NCBI RefSeq assembly: GCF_006517275.1
Contig: NZ_CP041191.1
Coordinates: forward strand, 5,761,001 to 5,825,000
From: Labrenzia sp. PHM005
Lineage (GTDB): Bacteria > Pseudomonadota > Alphaproteobacteria > Rhizobiales > Stappiaceae
Direction of reading: 5' to 3'
DNA length: 64,000 nt
Made by a program: the position numbers and the translations under genes. The notes beneath the pieces are model-generated. The model did not search any database, had not been told where the DNA came from, and was given only the letters and a program-made list of their open reading frames with translations. Of this stretch, positions 27,171 to 35,662 are shown piece by piece. Within the stretch, counting starts at the first letter, position 1, and every line of letters begins with the position of its first letter.

Positions 27171-28397
27171 TTACACCCCGCACTTGTCAGTTTTCGCAAG
27201 CATTTCACCGAGACGAGAGATACCTTCGGTTATTTTTTCAGGAGGTGTTGCCGAAAAGCTTAGGCGCAAGGTGTTGGTGCCGCTGCCGTCTGCAAAAAAC
27301 GCCTTTCCGGGCACAAAGGCCACTTTCGCCTCTTCCACCGCCGTTTTCAAAAGGGCGGCTGCGTCAATCCCATCGGGCAGCTCCACCCAGACAAACATAC
27401 CGCCTTCCGGACGGGTCCAACGGGTGCCGGAGGGCATATGGTTTTCCAAGGCCGTCAGCATGGCATCCCGCCGCTCGCGGTAGGTTTTCCGGATCTTGCC
27501 GACCTGCGCCTCAAAGACCGTTTCAGCAACATGGGCCATGGCTTCCTGATTGAGGCTGGACGAGTGCAAATCCCCGGCCTGTTTCAAAAGAACCAAGCGG
27601 GAAATCACGTCCTTTGCGCCGCAAACCCAGCCGAGCCGCAAACCTGGTGACAGGGTCTTGGAGAAACTGCCGCAATACAGCGTACGCGTGTTTTCAATGC
27701 CGCCGGACCGTTTGCAATCGAGCGCTAAAACCGGCGGCACCGGCTCCCCGTCATATCGAAGGCTTTGATAAGCGCCGTCTTCAATCACAGCACACTCCAG
27801 CTCGTCCGCCAGGCTGAGCAGGCGCGTTCTGCCAGCTTCATCCAGGGTTTCTCCTGTCGGATTGGCGAAGTCCGGAGACAGATAAGCAAACTTGACCGAT
27901 CCGCCTGCTGCTATAGCCGCCGTCCTGTAATCGCCGGCAGACCGGTTGGTCATCGGATCCAGCCGGTCGTAATTCGGCTCATAGGCGTTAAAGGCTTGGA
28001 GTGCCCCAAGATAGGTCGGCCAGCCGACAAGCGCCGTATCTCCGGCCGATAAAAACAGTTTGCCGATGAAATCGAGCGCCTGCTGGGATCCGGAGGTGAT
28101 CAGGATGTTGTCTGGAGTACAGTCAATGCCGAGCTTGGCCATTTCACCCGCCAGCCAGGTGCGCAGCCGAACATTGCCCTCGCTGACCGAATACTGCAGG
28201 CCGCTTGATGCCCCCTCGCCGCTGAGCACCGTGCCATAAGCTTCTTTGAAAGCCTCTGAAGGAAACAATGCGGGATCTGGAATGCCGCCAGCAAAGGAAA
28301 TGATGTCTGGCTGATCAAGCAGTTTCAAAAGTTCTCGGATTTCCGATGCGCTCATCCGCTTTGCGCGTGTTGCCAGTACGGCATCCCAGGTCATCAT
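27171..28397 (-). CDS. PLP-dependent class I/II aminotransferase (2-aminoadipate aminotransferase-like)
   Basis: 408 residues, fold type I. The N-terminal ISFAGGIPDPALFP is typical of the LysN/MocR-like branch, here without the GntR DNA-binding domain. The PLP Lys is in CGSFSKTLSPGLRLGW (about 235-250), and SPDFANPTGE and the Tyr-x-x-Leu-Arg-Tyr region follow the family pattern. Such enzymes transaminate 2-aminoadipate, branched-chain or aromatic amino acids; the substrate cannot be fixed. The ceramidase-like gene follows closely. Confidence 0.9.
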   Translation of the reverse strand: MMTWDAVLATRAKRMSASEIRELLKLLDQPDIISFAGGIPDPALFPSEAFKEAYGTVLSGEGASSGLQYSVSEGNVRLRTWLAGEMAKLGIDCTPDNILITSGSQQALDFIGKLFLSAGDTALVGWPTYLGALQAFNAYEPNYDRLDPMTNRSAGDYRTAAIAAGGSVKFAYLSPDFANPTGETLDEAGRTRLLSLADELECAVIEDGAYQSLRYDGEPVPPVLALDCKRSGGIENTRTLYCGSFSKTLSPGLRLGWVCGAKDVISRLVLLKQAGDLHSSSLNQEAMAHVAETVFEAQVGKIRKTYRERRDAMLTALENHMPSGTRWTRPEGGMFVWVELPDGIDAAALLKTAVEEAKVAFVPGKAFFADGSGTNTLRLSFSATPPEKITEGISRLGEMLAKTDKCGV

Positions 28398-28567
28398 GTT
28401 TGGCTCGATTGTGTTTTGTGACGCTCTATATTTAAGTCAATAATACTGACCTAATTTGAATGCAAGTGTCTCAATCTTGTTATTTTTTGTAATTTAATTT
28501 CAAGTTCTTCTGAAACCGATCGCCCTATAAGTCCGAGAAAGGCATCAATCCGAGTGCCGCGGCAGCC

Positions 28568-28710
28568 CCTAGCTGTCTCCCCGGCCGAAGCGGAGCGCAG
28601 AGCCGGGGCCCACTCGTTCGCAGAGAGTGTCTGGGAAACATCTTGAACCGGCGGCAAGTGGATCAGCGAGTGGGCCCCGGGTCGCCACTGCGTTCGCCCG
28701 GGGTGACCGC
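28568..28710. repeat. Dispersed intergenic inverted-repeat element (copy 3)
   Basis: Arms CCCCGGCCGAAGCGGAGCGC... and ...GCGTTCGCCCGGGGTGAC, with the inner pair CCCACTCG/CGAGTGGG. About 140 bases, ahead of the GIY-YIG gene. Confidence 0.8.
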
Positions 28711-28750
28711 GAATGTTGCAGTTACCCCTTCATTCTACTTTAAATAGTGC

Positions 28751-29029
28751 ATGTATTATGTCTACATCCTGGCCAGCCGGTTGAATGGGACGCTTTATGT
28801 CGGCGTTACAAACGATCTCGCCAGACGCGTTTTTGAACACAAAGAGGGAACCGGTGCCAGCTTCACCAGAAAACACTCCGTAACAAGGCTGGTCTATGCT
28901 GCGCAGTTCGAAAACATCGACGAGGCAATCGCCCAGGAGAAGCGCCTAAAGAAATGGCGGCGGGCTTGGAAGATCCAGCTGATTGAAAAAGAAAACCCCG
29001 GCTGGGAAGATCTCATGAGCGGCCAATAG
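28751..29029 (+). CDS. GIY-YIG family nuclease-like protein
   Basis: 92 residues forming a single GIY-YIG domain: YYVYILASR, then GTLYVGVTNDLARRVFEHKEG, KHSVTRLVYAAQFE and the late catalytic-type Glu in AIAQEKRLKKWRRAWK. This is the small stand-alone YhbQ/UvrC-like type common in proteobacteria. DNA cleavage activity in this group is weak or unproved. It lies between two dispersed repeat elements. Confidence 0.9.
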   Translation: MYYVYILASRLNGTLYVGVTNDLARRVFEHKEGTGASFTRKHSVTRLVYAAQFENIDEAIAQEKRLKKWRRAWKIQLIEKENPGWEDLMSGQ

Positions 29030-29031
29030 GT

Positions 29032-29090
29032 GTCACCCCGGGCAAACGCAGTGCAGACCCGGGGCCTACTCACAGATCAACTTGCATCCG
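29032..29090. repeat. Single arm of the dispersed repeat family
   Basis: GTCACCCCGGGCAAACGCAG...CCCGGGGCCTACTC matches one arm of the family; no right arm follows, so this copy is partial. Confidence 0.6.
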
Positions 29091-29226
29091 GCTGTTATAA
29101 AACCCGTGGCGGCATGACGCATCCTGCCCCTTTCTCTGGCACCAGCTTCCTCAATCGCCTATGTCTAGATTGTGCCTCACCCGTGAGATCAGGGTGTGGC
29201 GACCAAATGCAAAAAAAGAGCCGCCC

Positions 29227-29784
29227 ATGTCCCGTATCGATGAAAGCCGTCCGTTCGTATCGCTCAACATTGCCGTTCTGACGGTCTCCGACACCCGGAA
29301 ACTGGAAGAAGACCGGTCGGGCAATACACTGGTGGACCGTTTGGAAAAGGCTGGCCACAAACTGGCAGACCGCAAGATCGTCACGGACGACGTGCCGGCC
29401 ATTCAGACCGTGGTGAAGGACTGGATTTCCAACAGCGGTGTTGATGTGATCATCTCCACCGGCGGCACTGGCTTTACCGGCCGGGATGTGACGCCAGAAG
29501 CCATGGAACCGCTGTTTGAAAAGAAGATGGACGGGTTTTCGGAAGTCTTTCACCGGATCTCCTACGACAAGATCGGCACATCAACCATTCAATCCCGGGC
29601 AACCGGCGGTGTGGCCGGAGCCACCTACATTTTCGCTCTTCCTGGCTCGCCAGGCGCCTGCAAGGACGCCTGGGACGGCATCTTGAAATGGCAGCTCGAC
29701 TACCGCCACATGCCCTGTAACTTCGTGGAAATCATGCCCCGTCTGGATGAACATCTGAAGCGCGGCAAACTGCAAAGCGCTTAA
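29227..29784 (+). CDS. moaB: Molybdenum cofactor biosynthesis protein B
   Basis: 185 residues from the ATG at 29227; a longer frame to 29161 crosses non-coding sequence. The MoaB/MogA fold is clear: VLTVSDTRKLEEDRSG, then VDVIISTGGTGFTGRDVTPEA (the TGGTG binding loop) and GVAGATYIFALPGSPGACKDAW. It adenylylates molybdopterin or otherwise acts late in cofactor assembly. A GNAT gene starts 6 bases after its stop, so they are probably one operon. No other moa gene is close. Confidence 0.93.
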   Translation: MSRIDESRPFVSLNIAVLTVSDTRKLEEDRSGNTLVDRLEKAGHKLADRKIVTDDVPAIQTVVKDWISNSGVDVIISTGGTGFTGRDVTPEAMEPLFEKKMDGFSEVFHRISYDKIGTSTIQSRATGGVAGATYIFALPGSPGACKDAWDGILKWQLDYRHMPCNFVEIMPRLDEHLKRGKLQSA

Positions 29785-29789
29785 CGCTG

Positions 29790-30290
29790 GTGACATTCCA
29801 GACCCGCATTGCGGCCCCTTCGGACGCAGCTTCTGTCTCTAGCCTGCTTGGCCGCAGCTACAGCGCGCTCTTGCCTCAGGCCTATAGTGCCGAACTGCTC
29901 AACGCCGCATTACCTCTGATAACAAAGGCGCAACCGAAGCTGCTCACATCTGGCACCTATTATGTTGCCGAAACAGACAGCGGGAAACTCATTGGTGCCG
30001 GCGGATGGACCAAACACTCGCCCACGGCAAGAGACGAAACACCGGCGAATGGCAACATCCGGCACTTTGGAACGGACCCGGAGTACACGGGAAAAGGCGT
30101 GGCGCGAGCGCTGATGACAAGATGCTTTGAAGCGGCACGCAGTGCTGGACTCTTGGAATTGAACTGTTACTCGACCCTCAACGCCGAAGCGTTTTATAAA
30201 TCGTGCGGTTTCATGACGAAAGAGCCCTGCATGATCGAACTGCCCGGTGGGGTGCAGTTTCCGTCAGTGCGTATGGAAATCACTCTTTAG
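29790..30290 (+). CDS. GNAT family N-acetyltransferase
   Basis: 166 residues from a GTG at 29790. Motif A appears as FGTDPEYTGKGVARALMTRC (about 90-109) and the later NAEAFYKSCGFM matches motif B. It should acetylate a small amine or a protein with acetyl-CoA; substrate unknown. It lies 6 bases after moaB and is likely co-transcribed, which need not mean a functional link. Confidence 0.87.
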   Translation: MTFQTRIAAPSDAASVSSLLGRSYSALLPQAYSAELLNAALPLITKAQPKLLTSGTYYVAETDSGKLIGAGGWTKHSPTARDETPANGNIRHFGTDPEYTGKGVARALMTRCFEAARSAGLLELNCYSTLNAEAFYKSCGFMTKEPCMIELPGGVQFPSVRMEITL

Positions 30291-30471
30291 GCGATGTCAA
30301 CCGACCAACGGGTTCCTGGCCGAGGCCAAACGGATAGGGCCTTCCGTTTCAGCCACCTCCCGCTTCCCGGACCGCTGCGTAGCGCAGAACCGGGGCCCTC
30401 TTTATTTTCGGCATTACTATTGGCTACCGCCTGGGCGGTTTCGTTCTTCAATGAAATGAAGTCCCAGAACC

Positions 30472-31392
30472 TCACTTTTCCTTGGGTCGGAAGGGCTCCA
30501 GGATTTCGACGTCCATCGTTTTGATGCGGGCAAAGCGTTCGGTGACATCGTTGGTAACGGTCCATGTGTGCCGAGTTTTGGCAACCAGTTCGCCATCATT
30601 TGGCAAGAGACCAGCCCAATCGAAATCGACAGCAACTGTGTAGAGGCCGTCCTTGACGTTCACAGAGAAATTCTCAAGGACATGGGTGCTGGCTTCAACC
30701 TGGGATGCCGGGCCCGCCAGCCAGGCCTTAAACTCCTCAAAGGACCGAATCGGGCCACTGGAAAAGTTCAACTGAAAATCATCGGTCAGGATTTCACGTA
30801 CCGGCTCCGGATCGCGGTCCGGATCTTCGATGAAACTCAACCAGGCGTGAACCAGGCTGCGCATCCGGTTTTCCGGATAGGCATCCTTATAGTCATCGCC
30901 CGGCACTTCTTTGACAGGCTTGATCTCAACATTTGTGATGAGAGGCAATCCGCTGTCCTGCGGCGCAAATGAAACAGAATAGGCGAGCTCCGCCTGGCGG
31001 ACAGCGTCCTCATCCAGCATGCCCAGGTTTTGATAGATGATTGTAGCGTCCAGGTTCATCGAACCGTCGGCCATATGCGTGATCTTGGAAGACGTCACCC
31101 GGTGCGAATTGCGCCAGGTTCTAGGCAACTGGTCGACGCGAGCTTCATATTCCTCATGTCCGTTTGCGGTTCCAAGGGAAGAAGACACCTGGACATCTTT
31201 GCTCAGGATATCCAACGCATTCCCTATGCCACCTTCAGGGCGTTCGTATATCTGGAACCAGCGGTAAAACTGCACCTTGGCGGCATGCTCCATGTAACCG
31301 TTGCGAATGTCGTTTTCGGTCATTTGGGCATGTCCCTGCGCTGAGGTGCATAACAGAACCACACCCGCGAGAAATTTTGAGAGATATGTCAT
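30472..31392 (-). CDS. Exported protein with two NTF2-like domains
   Basis: 306 residues with a Sec signal peptide (about 1-22, ending GHAQ). The mature part contains two consecutive alpha+beta cone-like modules, about 30-150 and 160-300. Each has a helix with Phe/Trp (FYRWFQIYE; MRSLVHAWLSFIED), followed by a DDxQ-type strand (LSKDVQVSSS; LTDDFQLNFS) and long closing strands, as in SnoaL/NTF2-like proteins. No catalytic motif is evident. It lies directly downstream of a TetR gene, with a palindromic operator between them, which suggests repression by that TetR. Function unknown. Confidence 0.75.
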   Translation of the reverse strand: MTYLSKFLAGVVLLCTSAQGHAQMTENDIRNGYMEHAAKVQFYRWFQIYERPEGGIGNALDILSKDVQVSSSLGTANGHEEYEARVDQLPRTWRNSHRVTSSKITHMADGSMNLDATIIYQNLGMLDEDAVRQAELAYSVSFAPQDSGLPLITNVEIKPVKEVPGDDYKDAYPENRMRSLVHAWLSFIEDPDRDPEPVREILTDDFQLNFSSGPIRSFEEFKAWLAGPASQVEASTHVLENFSVNVKDGLYTVAVDFDWAGLLPNDGELVAKTRHTWTVTNDVTERFARIKTMDVEILEPFRPKEK

Positions 31393-31414
31393 GGGTCACG
31401 GCCAGCCTTAAATT

Positions 31415-31432
31415 AATGAGCGATTGCTCATT
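31415..31432. promoter_or_regulatory. TetR-type operator palindrome
   Basis: AATGAGCGATTGCTCATT, perfect 7-base arms around a 4-base centre. It lies between the TetR stop and the NTF2-like gene, 23 bases before that gene's start, so a repressor bound there would block its promoter. Confidence 0.65.
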
Positions 31433-31439
31433 ATATAGA

Positions 31440-32015
31440 TCAAGCCGCAACACCCCGCCAGCACAAATCAAAAATTTCTTCTGCGAAATCTGGGTCTGGC
31501 GCCACCCCGCTCATGGCAGTCTGCCGGCCTAGCCGTAAAGCAGGCGCGGAAAGAACGGCATTAATCGCCCGGACATTTGCTGGCCGCAAAGTGCCGTCGG
31601 TGATCGCAGCCTCGATGATCTGCCCGATATCCTGAGCCATTTCCTGGATTATCGCGTCTTCTTCCGGCAGCAGGACGGATGTATTGAGGATCACCTCGGC
31701 AAAAGCAAAATCTTGAGGATGATTGTGGGCAAAGTCCAACAGGGCAAACCACATCGCACGGAGCTTATCCTGGGATGTGCTCTGCGCCTCTGCTGCGGAC
31801 ATCAACAGGTGATGGACGTCGCGCTTGATCTCCAAAAACACCGACCTGAGGACCGCGTCCTTGCTGTCGTGGTAACGGTAAACTGTCCCAACTGACAGTC
31901 CGGCCCGTTTTGCGATTGTGTTGATCGAGGCTGCCGAGGATCCAACCTCAACAACAACGTCGACTGCTGCTCTGCGGATATCTGCGGGCTTGTCGCCCGT
32001 TTTTAAGCGCGCCAT
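31440..32015 (-). CDS. TetR family transcriptional regulator
   Basis: 191 residues. The N-terminal DNA-binding domain shows INTIAKRAGLSVGTVYRYHDSKDAVL (about 36-61), the classic TetR helix-turn-helix. The C-terminal ligand domain is unassigned. It precedes the exported NTF2-like protein gene on the same strand by 47 bases, and a perfect palindrome lies in between. It probably represses that gene (inference). Confidence 0.9.
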   Translation of the reverse strand: MARLKTGDKPADIRRAAVDVVVEVGSSAASINTIAKRAGLSVGTVYRYHDSKDAVLRSVFLEIKRDVHHLLMSAAEAQSTSQDKLRAMWFALLDFAHNHPQDFAFAEVILNTSVLLPEEDAIIQEMAQDIGQIIEAAITDGTLRPANVRAINAVLSAPALRLGRQTAMSGVAPDPDFAEEIFDLCWRGVAA

Positions 32016-32081
32016 TCTTGGTCCTCACCGACACTCGTGGTGTTCATAGTGCCGAACCTAAACTTTGACAAATATCTAGGT

Positions 32082-32507
32082 TCACGGTTTTGAGGCAGAG
32101 GCCAAACGGATATGGCTCTCCGTTTCAGCCACCTCCGGAAGGGCCCGGATTTGGTCCAGGGTCTTGTCGAGAAGCTTCAGCGACCGGACACGCAGTTCAG
32201 CGACCAGATCAAAATTGCCGCTGAGCGTGTGAATGTCGGTAATCGCCTCGATCCGGCGCAGCGCGGCCTGGGTTGCCCGGCCGTCATCGGCTTTCAGCCG
32301 GACCAGGGTAAAGGCGCTGATCTGATGATCTTCTTCCGTTTGCCCCAACTCAACCGTGAACCGGTGGATCACCTTCTGGTGCAAGAGCTTGTCGATGCGG
32401 TTCTGCACCGTTCCTCTGGAGACACCGAGCGTTTCGGCGAGATCGGTCACCGACGCCCGCGCATCGCGTGTCAGAAGATGTAATAGCCGATGATCCAGAT
32501 CGTCCAT
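32082..32507 (-). CDS. Lrp/AsnC family transcriptional regulator
   Basis: 141 residues. The N-terminal helix-turn-helix reads LDHRLLHLLTRDARASVTDL followed by AETLGVSRGTVQNRIDKL. The C-terminal RAM domain (about 65-135) contains the GNFDLVAELRV ligand loop. Members usually respond to amino acids. The next plus-strand gene, 410 bases away, is a saccharopine dehydrogenase-like protein, a plausible target, though a repeat element lies between them. Confidence 0.92.
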   Translation of the reverse strand: MDDLDHRLLHLLTRDARASVTDLAETLGVSRGTVQNRIDKLLHQKVIHRFTVELGQTEEDHQISAFTLVRLKADDGRATQAALRRIEAITDIHTLSGNFDLVAELRVRSLKLLDKTLDQIRALPEVAETESHIRLASASKP

Positions 32508-32558
32508 TGAGTTTTCTACTTTCGCCAGAGCTTAGTTATCAGCTTTTCCCGACTCAAC

Positions 32559-32664
32559 TTGTCGCCCCAGCGAAGGCTGGGGCCCAGTACACTGTGGGGT
32601 TGGTTTTCGATTAGAAGTCTAAGTTTGCGAGTACTAGATCCCAGCCTCCGCTGGGATGACAAAT
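32559..32664. repeat. Dispersed intergenic inverted-repeat element (copy 4)
   Basis: TTGTCGCCCCAGCGAAGGCT... pairs with ...CCTCCGCTGGGATGACAAA. About 105 bases, with inner arms CCCAGTAC and GTACTAGATC. Confidence 0.75.
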
Positions 32665-32919
32665 CCAACAAACCCAATTTCAAAACTATTGTCCTATGCA
32701 CTTTCGACGCCGAGTTAGGAATTTTACTTCTAATTCAACCTCATCAAATTGTCAGAAAATTCCCGATTTGCAAGAATTATTGCCATTTTGATTGACGCGG
32801 ACTCAGGGCCTAATGAGACGTGATGGGCGCCCGGCCAGAGGGGAGCCAAGTTTTTTGATACGCGGCGGATCGGAACGCGGGTTTCTCTGACGGGAGATGC
32901 GGTCCGCCAAGGAGGACAT

Positions 32920-33978
32920 ATGAAAAAGATCGCCGTTTTGGGCCTCGGCAAGGTCGGAGCGCTCGCCGCCCGTCTTTTGCACGACAGCGGGTTTGAAGTT
33001 CACGCTTATGACCAGCATAAACCGCGCGAAGACTTGCCGTTTGCGGTTCATTCGGCGGATCTGAAGGCTTACGATGGGCTTCTAAAAATGTTTCAAGGCG
33101 TGGACGCTGTGCTGTCCTGCCTGCCCTACCAGCTCAATGTTGGGGTTGCGACGGCCGCCCATGCGACCGGGATCCATTATTTTGATCTGACCGAAGATGT
33201 TCCGACCACCAAGGCGATCATCGAGATGAGCGAAACCGCCAAGGGTCTCATGGCCCCGCAATGCGGTCTGGCACCTGGGTTTGTCGGAATCGTGGGTGCC
33301 AAACAGATTGGCGACTTCGACGACTGCCGGTCCTGCCGGATGCGTGTTGGCGCCCTGCCGCAGAACCCGACCGGCCTGATGGGCTATGCCTTCAACTGGT
33401 CGCCGGACGGCGTCGTCAACGAGTATCTCAACGACTGTGAGGTGATCGAAGACGGCGTGCGCAAATGGGTCTCGCCGATGGAGTGGCTGGAAACGATCTA
33501 CATCGACGGCATGAAGCTGGAAGCCTTCACCACCTCCGGCGGGCTCGGCACCATGTGTGAGACCTATTTGGGCAAGGTCGCCAACATCGACTACAAGACA
33601 ATGCGGTATCCCGGCCATGCCGAGTTGATGAACTTCTTCTTCCACGAGCTCCTCATGCGCGAACGCCGTCAGGAAGCCGGCGAAATTCTCGTTCATGCCA
33701 AGCCGCCAACCGACAATGATGTGGTCTATGTGCATGTGGCGTCCGAAGGCACCATCGACGGCCGCCCGCGCCGGGAGGAATTTGTCCGTGCCTATAAGCC
33801 GATCGAGATCGGCGGCAAGATGCGCACCGCAATCGCCTGGACCACATCCGCCTCCGTCGTTGCGGTGATAGAAATGGTCCGTGACGGCGCCTTACCGAAA
33901 AACGGGTTCCTGAAACAGGAAGATATCCCGCTCGACGCGTTCTTAAAGACGCGGACTGGATCACTCTACGCAGCGTGA
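32920..33978 (+). CDS. Saccharopine dehydrogenase family protein (lysine 6-dehydrogenase-like)
   Basis: 352 residues. The N-terminal Rossmann fold is clear (VLGLGKVGALAARLLHDSGF), with strand ends VDAVLSCLPY and GIHYFDLTED as in saccharopine and lysine 6-dehydrogenases. The C-terminal domain contains APGFVGIVG, where the family binds substrate, and TSGGLGTMCETYLG. It is shorter than eukaryotic saccharopine dehydrogenase, consistent with the bacterial lysine 6-dehydrogenase/carboxynorspermidine group. The ATG follows GGAGG. The substrate is inferred only from family. Confidence 0.85.
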   Translation: MKKIAVLGLGKVGALAARLLHDSGFEVHAYDQHKPREDLPFAVHSADLKAYDGLLKMFQGVDAVLSCLPYQLNVGVATAAHATGIHYFDLTEDVPTTKAIIEMSETAKGLMAPQCGLAPGFVGIVGAKQIGDFDDCRSCRMRVGALPQNPTGLMGYAFNWSPDGVVNEYLNDCEVIEDGVRKWVSPMEWLETIYIDGMKLEAFTTSGGLGTMCETYLGKVANIDYKTMRYPGHAELMNFFFHELLMRERRQEAGEILVHAKPPTDNDVVYVHVASEGTIDGRPRREEFVRAYKPIEIGGKMRTAIAWTTSASVVAVIEMVRDGALPKNGFLKQEDIPLDAFLKTRTGSLYAA

Positions 33979-34047
33979 TTTTTGGTTTTATTGGCCGGCG
34001 CAACACGCACCGGCCAAAGGATTTTTGCTACCGAGATTCTGTGCGGA

Positions 34048-34686
34048 TTAAGTTAGTTCTTTCAATCCGCTTGGTGTCTCGATTTCCGCCCTATAGCGGA
34101 CCTCTGTTCCGGTGACGACCCGCGGCGGGTGGTCTATCTCCAGTTCCTCGTACAGCCTTTCAATTGCCTCAGGCTCGGGATGTTCCAGAGTCATCGACCG
34201 GAAAACCGCACCCCTATCGGGTATTTTTTCACTTGAGACGGGTACGCCACGGCGATCGATGAGAGAGGGCGCTGCCCCATCGAGAGGCAGGGATCCATCC
34301 TTCGGGATCGCAAAAGCGAACACGGGGTTTTCCGGTGGAAGAGGTACTTCGGTTCCGAAAATCTCGCCATGTTTTGCTAGGACAGACCGCAGGTCATTTG
34401 TACTCGCAACCCAACCCCTGAGCCGCCGTCCTGCATCCCAATTAGATCTCACGGTTTTCTGATCGTCGAGGCCAAACCAACGCGCATGTCTGGGTGAGAT
34501 CCCATCTGGGTCAAACGCGACGATTTCCAAGTAAATCCCGTCACCGAGCTGGAGACGGTGATTGTGGGTGCCCATATATTCGTGACGCGTTCCGAATGGC
34601 ACCTCTATATCGAGGCAGTCTTGAACATGCCGCACGCCTTCAGCCAGCGTTGGCGGGACAACAGTGATGTGGTCGAGTTTGAGCAT
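34048..34686 (-). CDS. Glyoxalase-like (VOC) domain protein
   Basis: 212 residues. The start KLDHITVVPPTLAEGVRHVQ, then MGTHNHRLQLGDGIYLEIVAF matches the longer glyoxalase-like domain, in which two VOC modules pack together. The second module lies at about 110-205 and ends VVTGTEVRYRAEIETPSGLKEL. A metal-binding His and Glu are plausible in the first module (LDH, YLEI). The substrate is unknown. It lies 160 bases downstream of the atypical SDR gene on the same strand. Confidence 0.82.
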   Translation of the reverse strand: MLKLDHITVVPPTLAEGVRHVQDCLDIEVPFGTRHEYMGTHNHRLQLGDGIYLEIVAFDPDGISPRHARWFGLDDQKTVRSNWDAGRRLRGWVASTNDLRSVLAKHGEIFGTEVPLPPENPVFAFAIPKDGSLPLDGAAPSLIDRRGVPVSSEKIPDRGAVFRSMTLEHPEPEAIERLYEELEIDHPPRVVTGTEVRYRAEIETPSGLKELT

Positions 34687-34848
34687 CTGTTAGAATCCTG
34701 CGTTTAATTGAAGACCCAAAATCCTAAGTGTCTCAATCTCCGGGTTTCCCCAGCCTATATGGGTATTCGGCGGCCAATTTGCGCTCTTCCTTCAAAACGC
34801 TGCGTGTGAAAACTCAGTGTCGCGCCATGATCGTCCCGCGAGATTTTT

Positions 34849-35595
34849 CTAAAGCTTCACCGTCTCCCGGACATGGGAAGGTGGCAACGTCGTACCCGCA
34901 TGCCGCCGGTCTGGATCGTTGTAGAAAACATCCGTCCCTTCGGGCTGAATAATCACTTCCCGGTCTTCTATTCCGTTGGGGGCCGTCGCGACCCGATAAT
35001 ACTCGTCAGCGATGATATCCGGATCGAAGGGCCCGCGCTGTTCCACAATCCCACAGACTGCCAGGACCGAGACGTGCACCCCTTTTGGAGATAACTCCTT
35101 ATAAAGAGACAAGGATAGGCTTCGCAAAGCCGCCTTACCAAGAGCAAGAGAGGTCCATTCCGGATAGGGTTCGAGCGCCAGTCCGCCTCCTGTAAAGAGA
35201 ATTGCTCCTAAACCGCGCCTGATCATTGAAGGAGCGACCTGCTGAGCTGCTTGAAAAGCACCGAGAAGATTGACTGAAAACTCGTGGCTTAGCTGTTCTG
35301 TGGACAGTTCAAGTGGAGAAGCGGGCCGCATCACGGATGCATTGTAGATCAGAACATCAATGGGCCCGAGTTGTTCTGTCAATCGCTCAATCGCGTATTG
35401 CAGCCTGGGAGGGTCACCTGCATCTGCCGTCTCGAAACACGCCCCCATGCCGGCCGCTGCCAGCTCATTGCATTGCAGTTCAAGAGCAGCGGCCGACCGG
35501 GCCACCAAACCGATTTTGTACCCTTCCCGCCCGAAACGCCTGGCAACCCCGCCAGAAATTCCAGCACCTGCACCAATGATCAAAACAGTCTGCAC
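34849..35595 (-). CDS. Atypical short-chain dehydrogenase/reductase lacking the catalytic Tyr
   Basis: About 248 residues from a GTG at 35595 with GGAGG upstream; the frame extends into the neighbouring gene to 35718. The dinucleotide loop is GAGAGISGGVARRF and the NAS motif is IYNASVMRPAS. The YxxxK catalytic pair is altered: the segment reads LALGKAAL, keeping the Lys but with Leu in the Tyr position, and the usual Ser in ISS is replaced (LFTGGG). It may bind NAD(P)H without classical SDR catalysis. An inverted repeat sits in its promoter. Confidence 0.8.
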   Translation of the reverse strand: MQTVLIIGAGAGISGGVARRFGREGYKIGLVARSAAALELQCNELAAAGMGACFETADAGDPPRLQYAIERLTEQLGPIDVLIYNASVMRPASPLELSTEQLSHEFSVNLLGAFQAAQQVAPSMIRRGLGAILFTGGGLALEPYPEWTSLALGKAALRSLSLSLYKELSPKGVHVSVLAVCGIVEQRGPFDPDIIADEYYRVATAPNGIEDREVIIQPEGTDVFYNDPDRRHAGTTLPPSHVRETVKL

Positions 35596-35605
35596 AGTTG
35601 CCTCC

Positions 35606-35632
35606 AAGTGGTATTTCCTATCATTACCACTT
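35606..35632. promoter_or_regulatory. Inverted repeat operator upstream of the atypical SDR
   Basis: AAGTGGTA (35606-35613) and TACCACTT (35625-35632) are perfect arms around 11 bases, directly before the GTG at 35595. The spacing fits a winged-helix dimer such as HxlR or MarR (inference). Confidence 0.5.
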
Positions 35633-35662
35633 TGTAGGAGAACACGCGTGCGAATTAATCCA

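Noticed and set aside
28568..28710. Regular inverted repeats considered as a CRISPR array
   Set aside because: Copies are spread over tens of kilobases, one per gap, with no spacer-repeat order and no cas genes.
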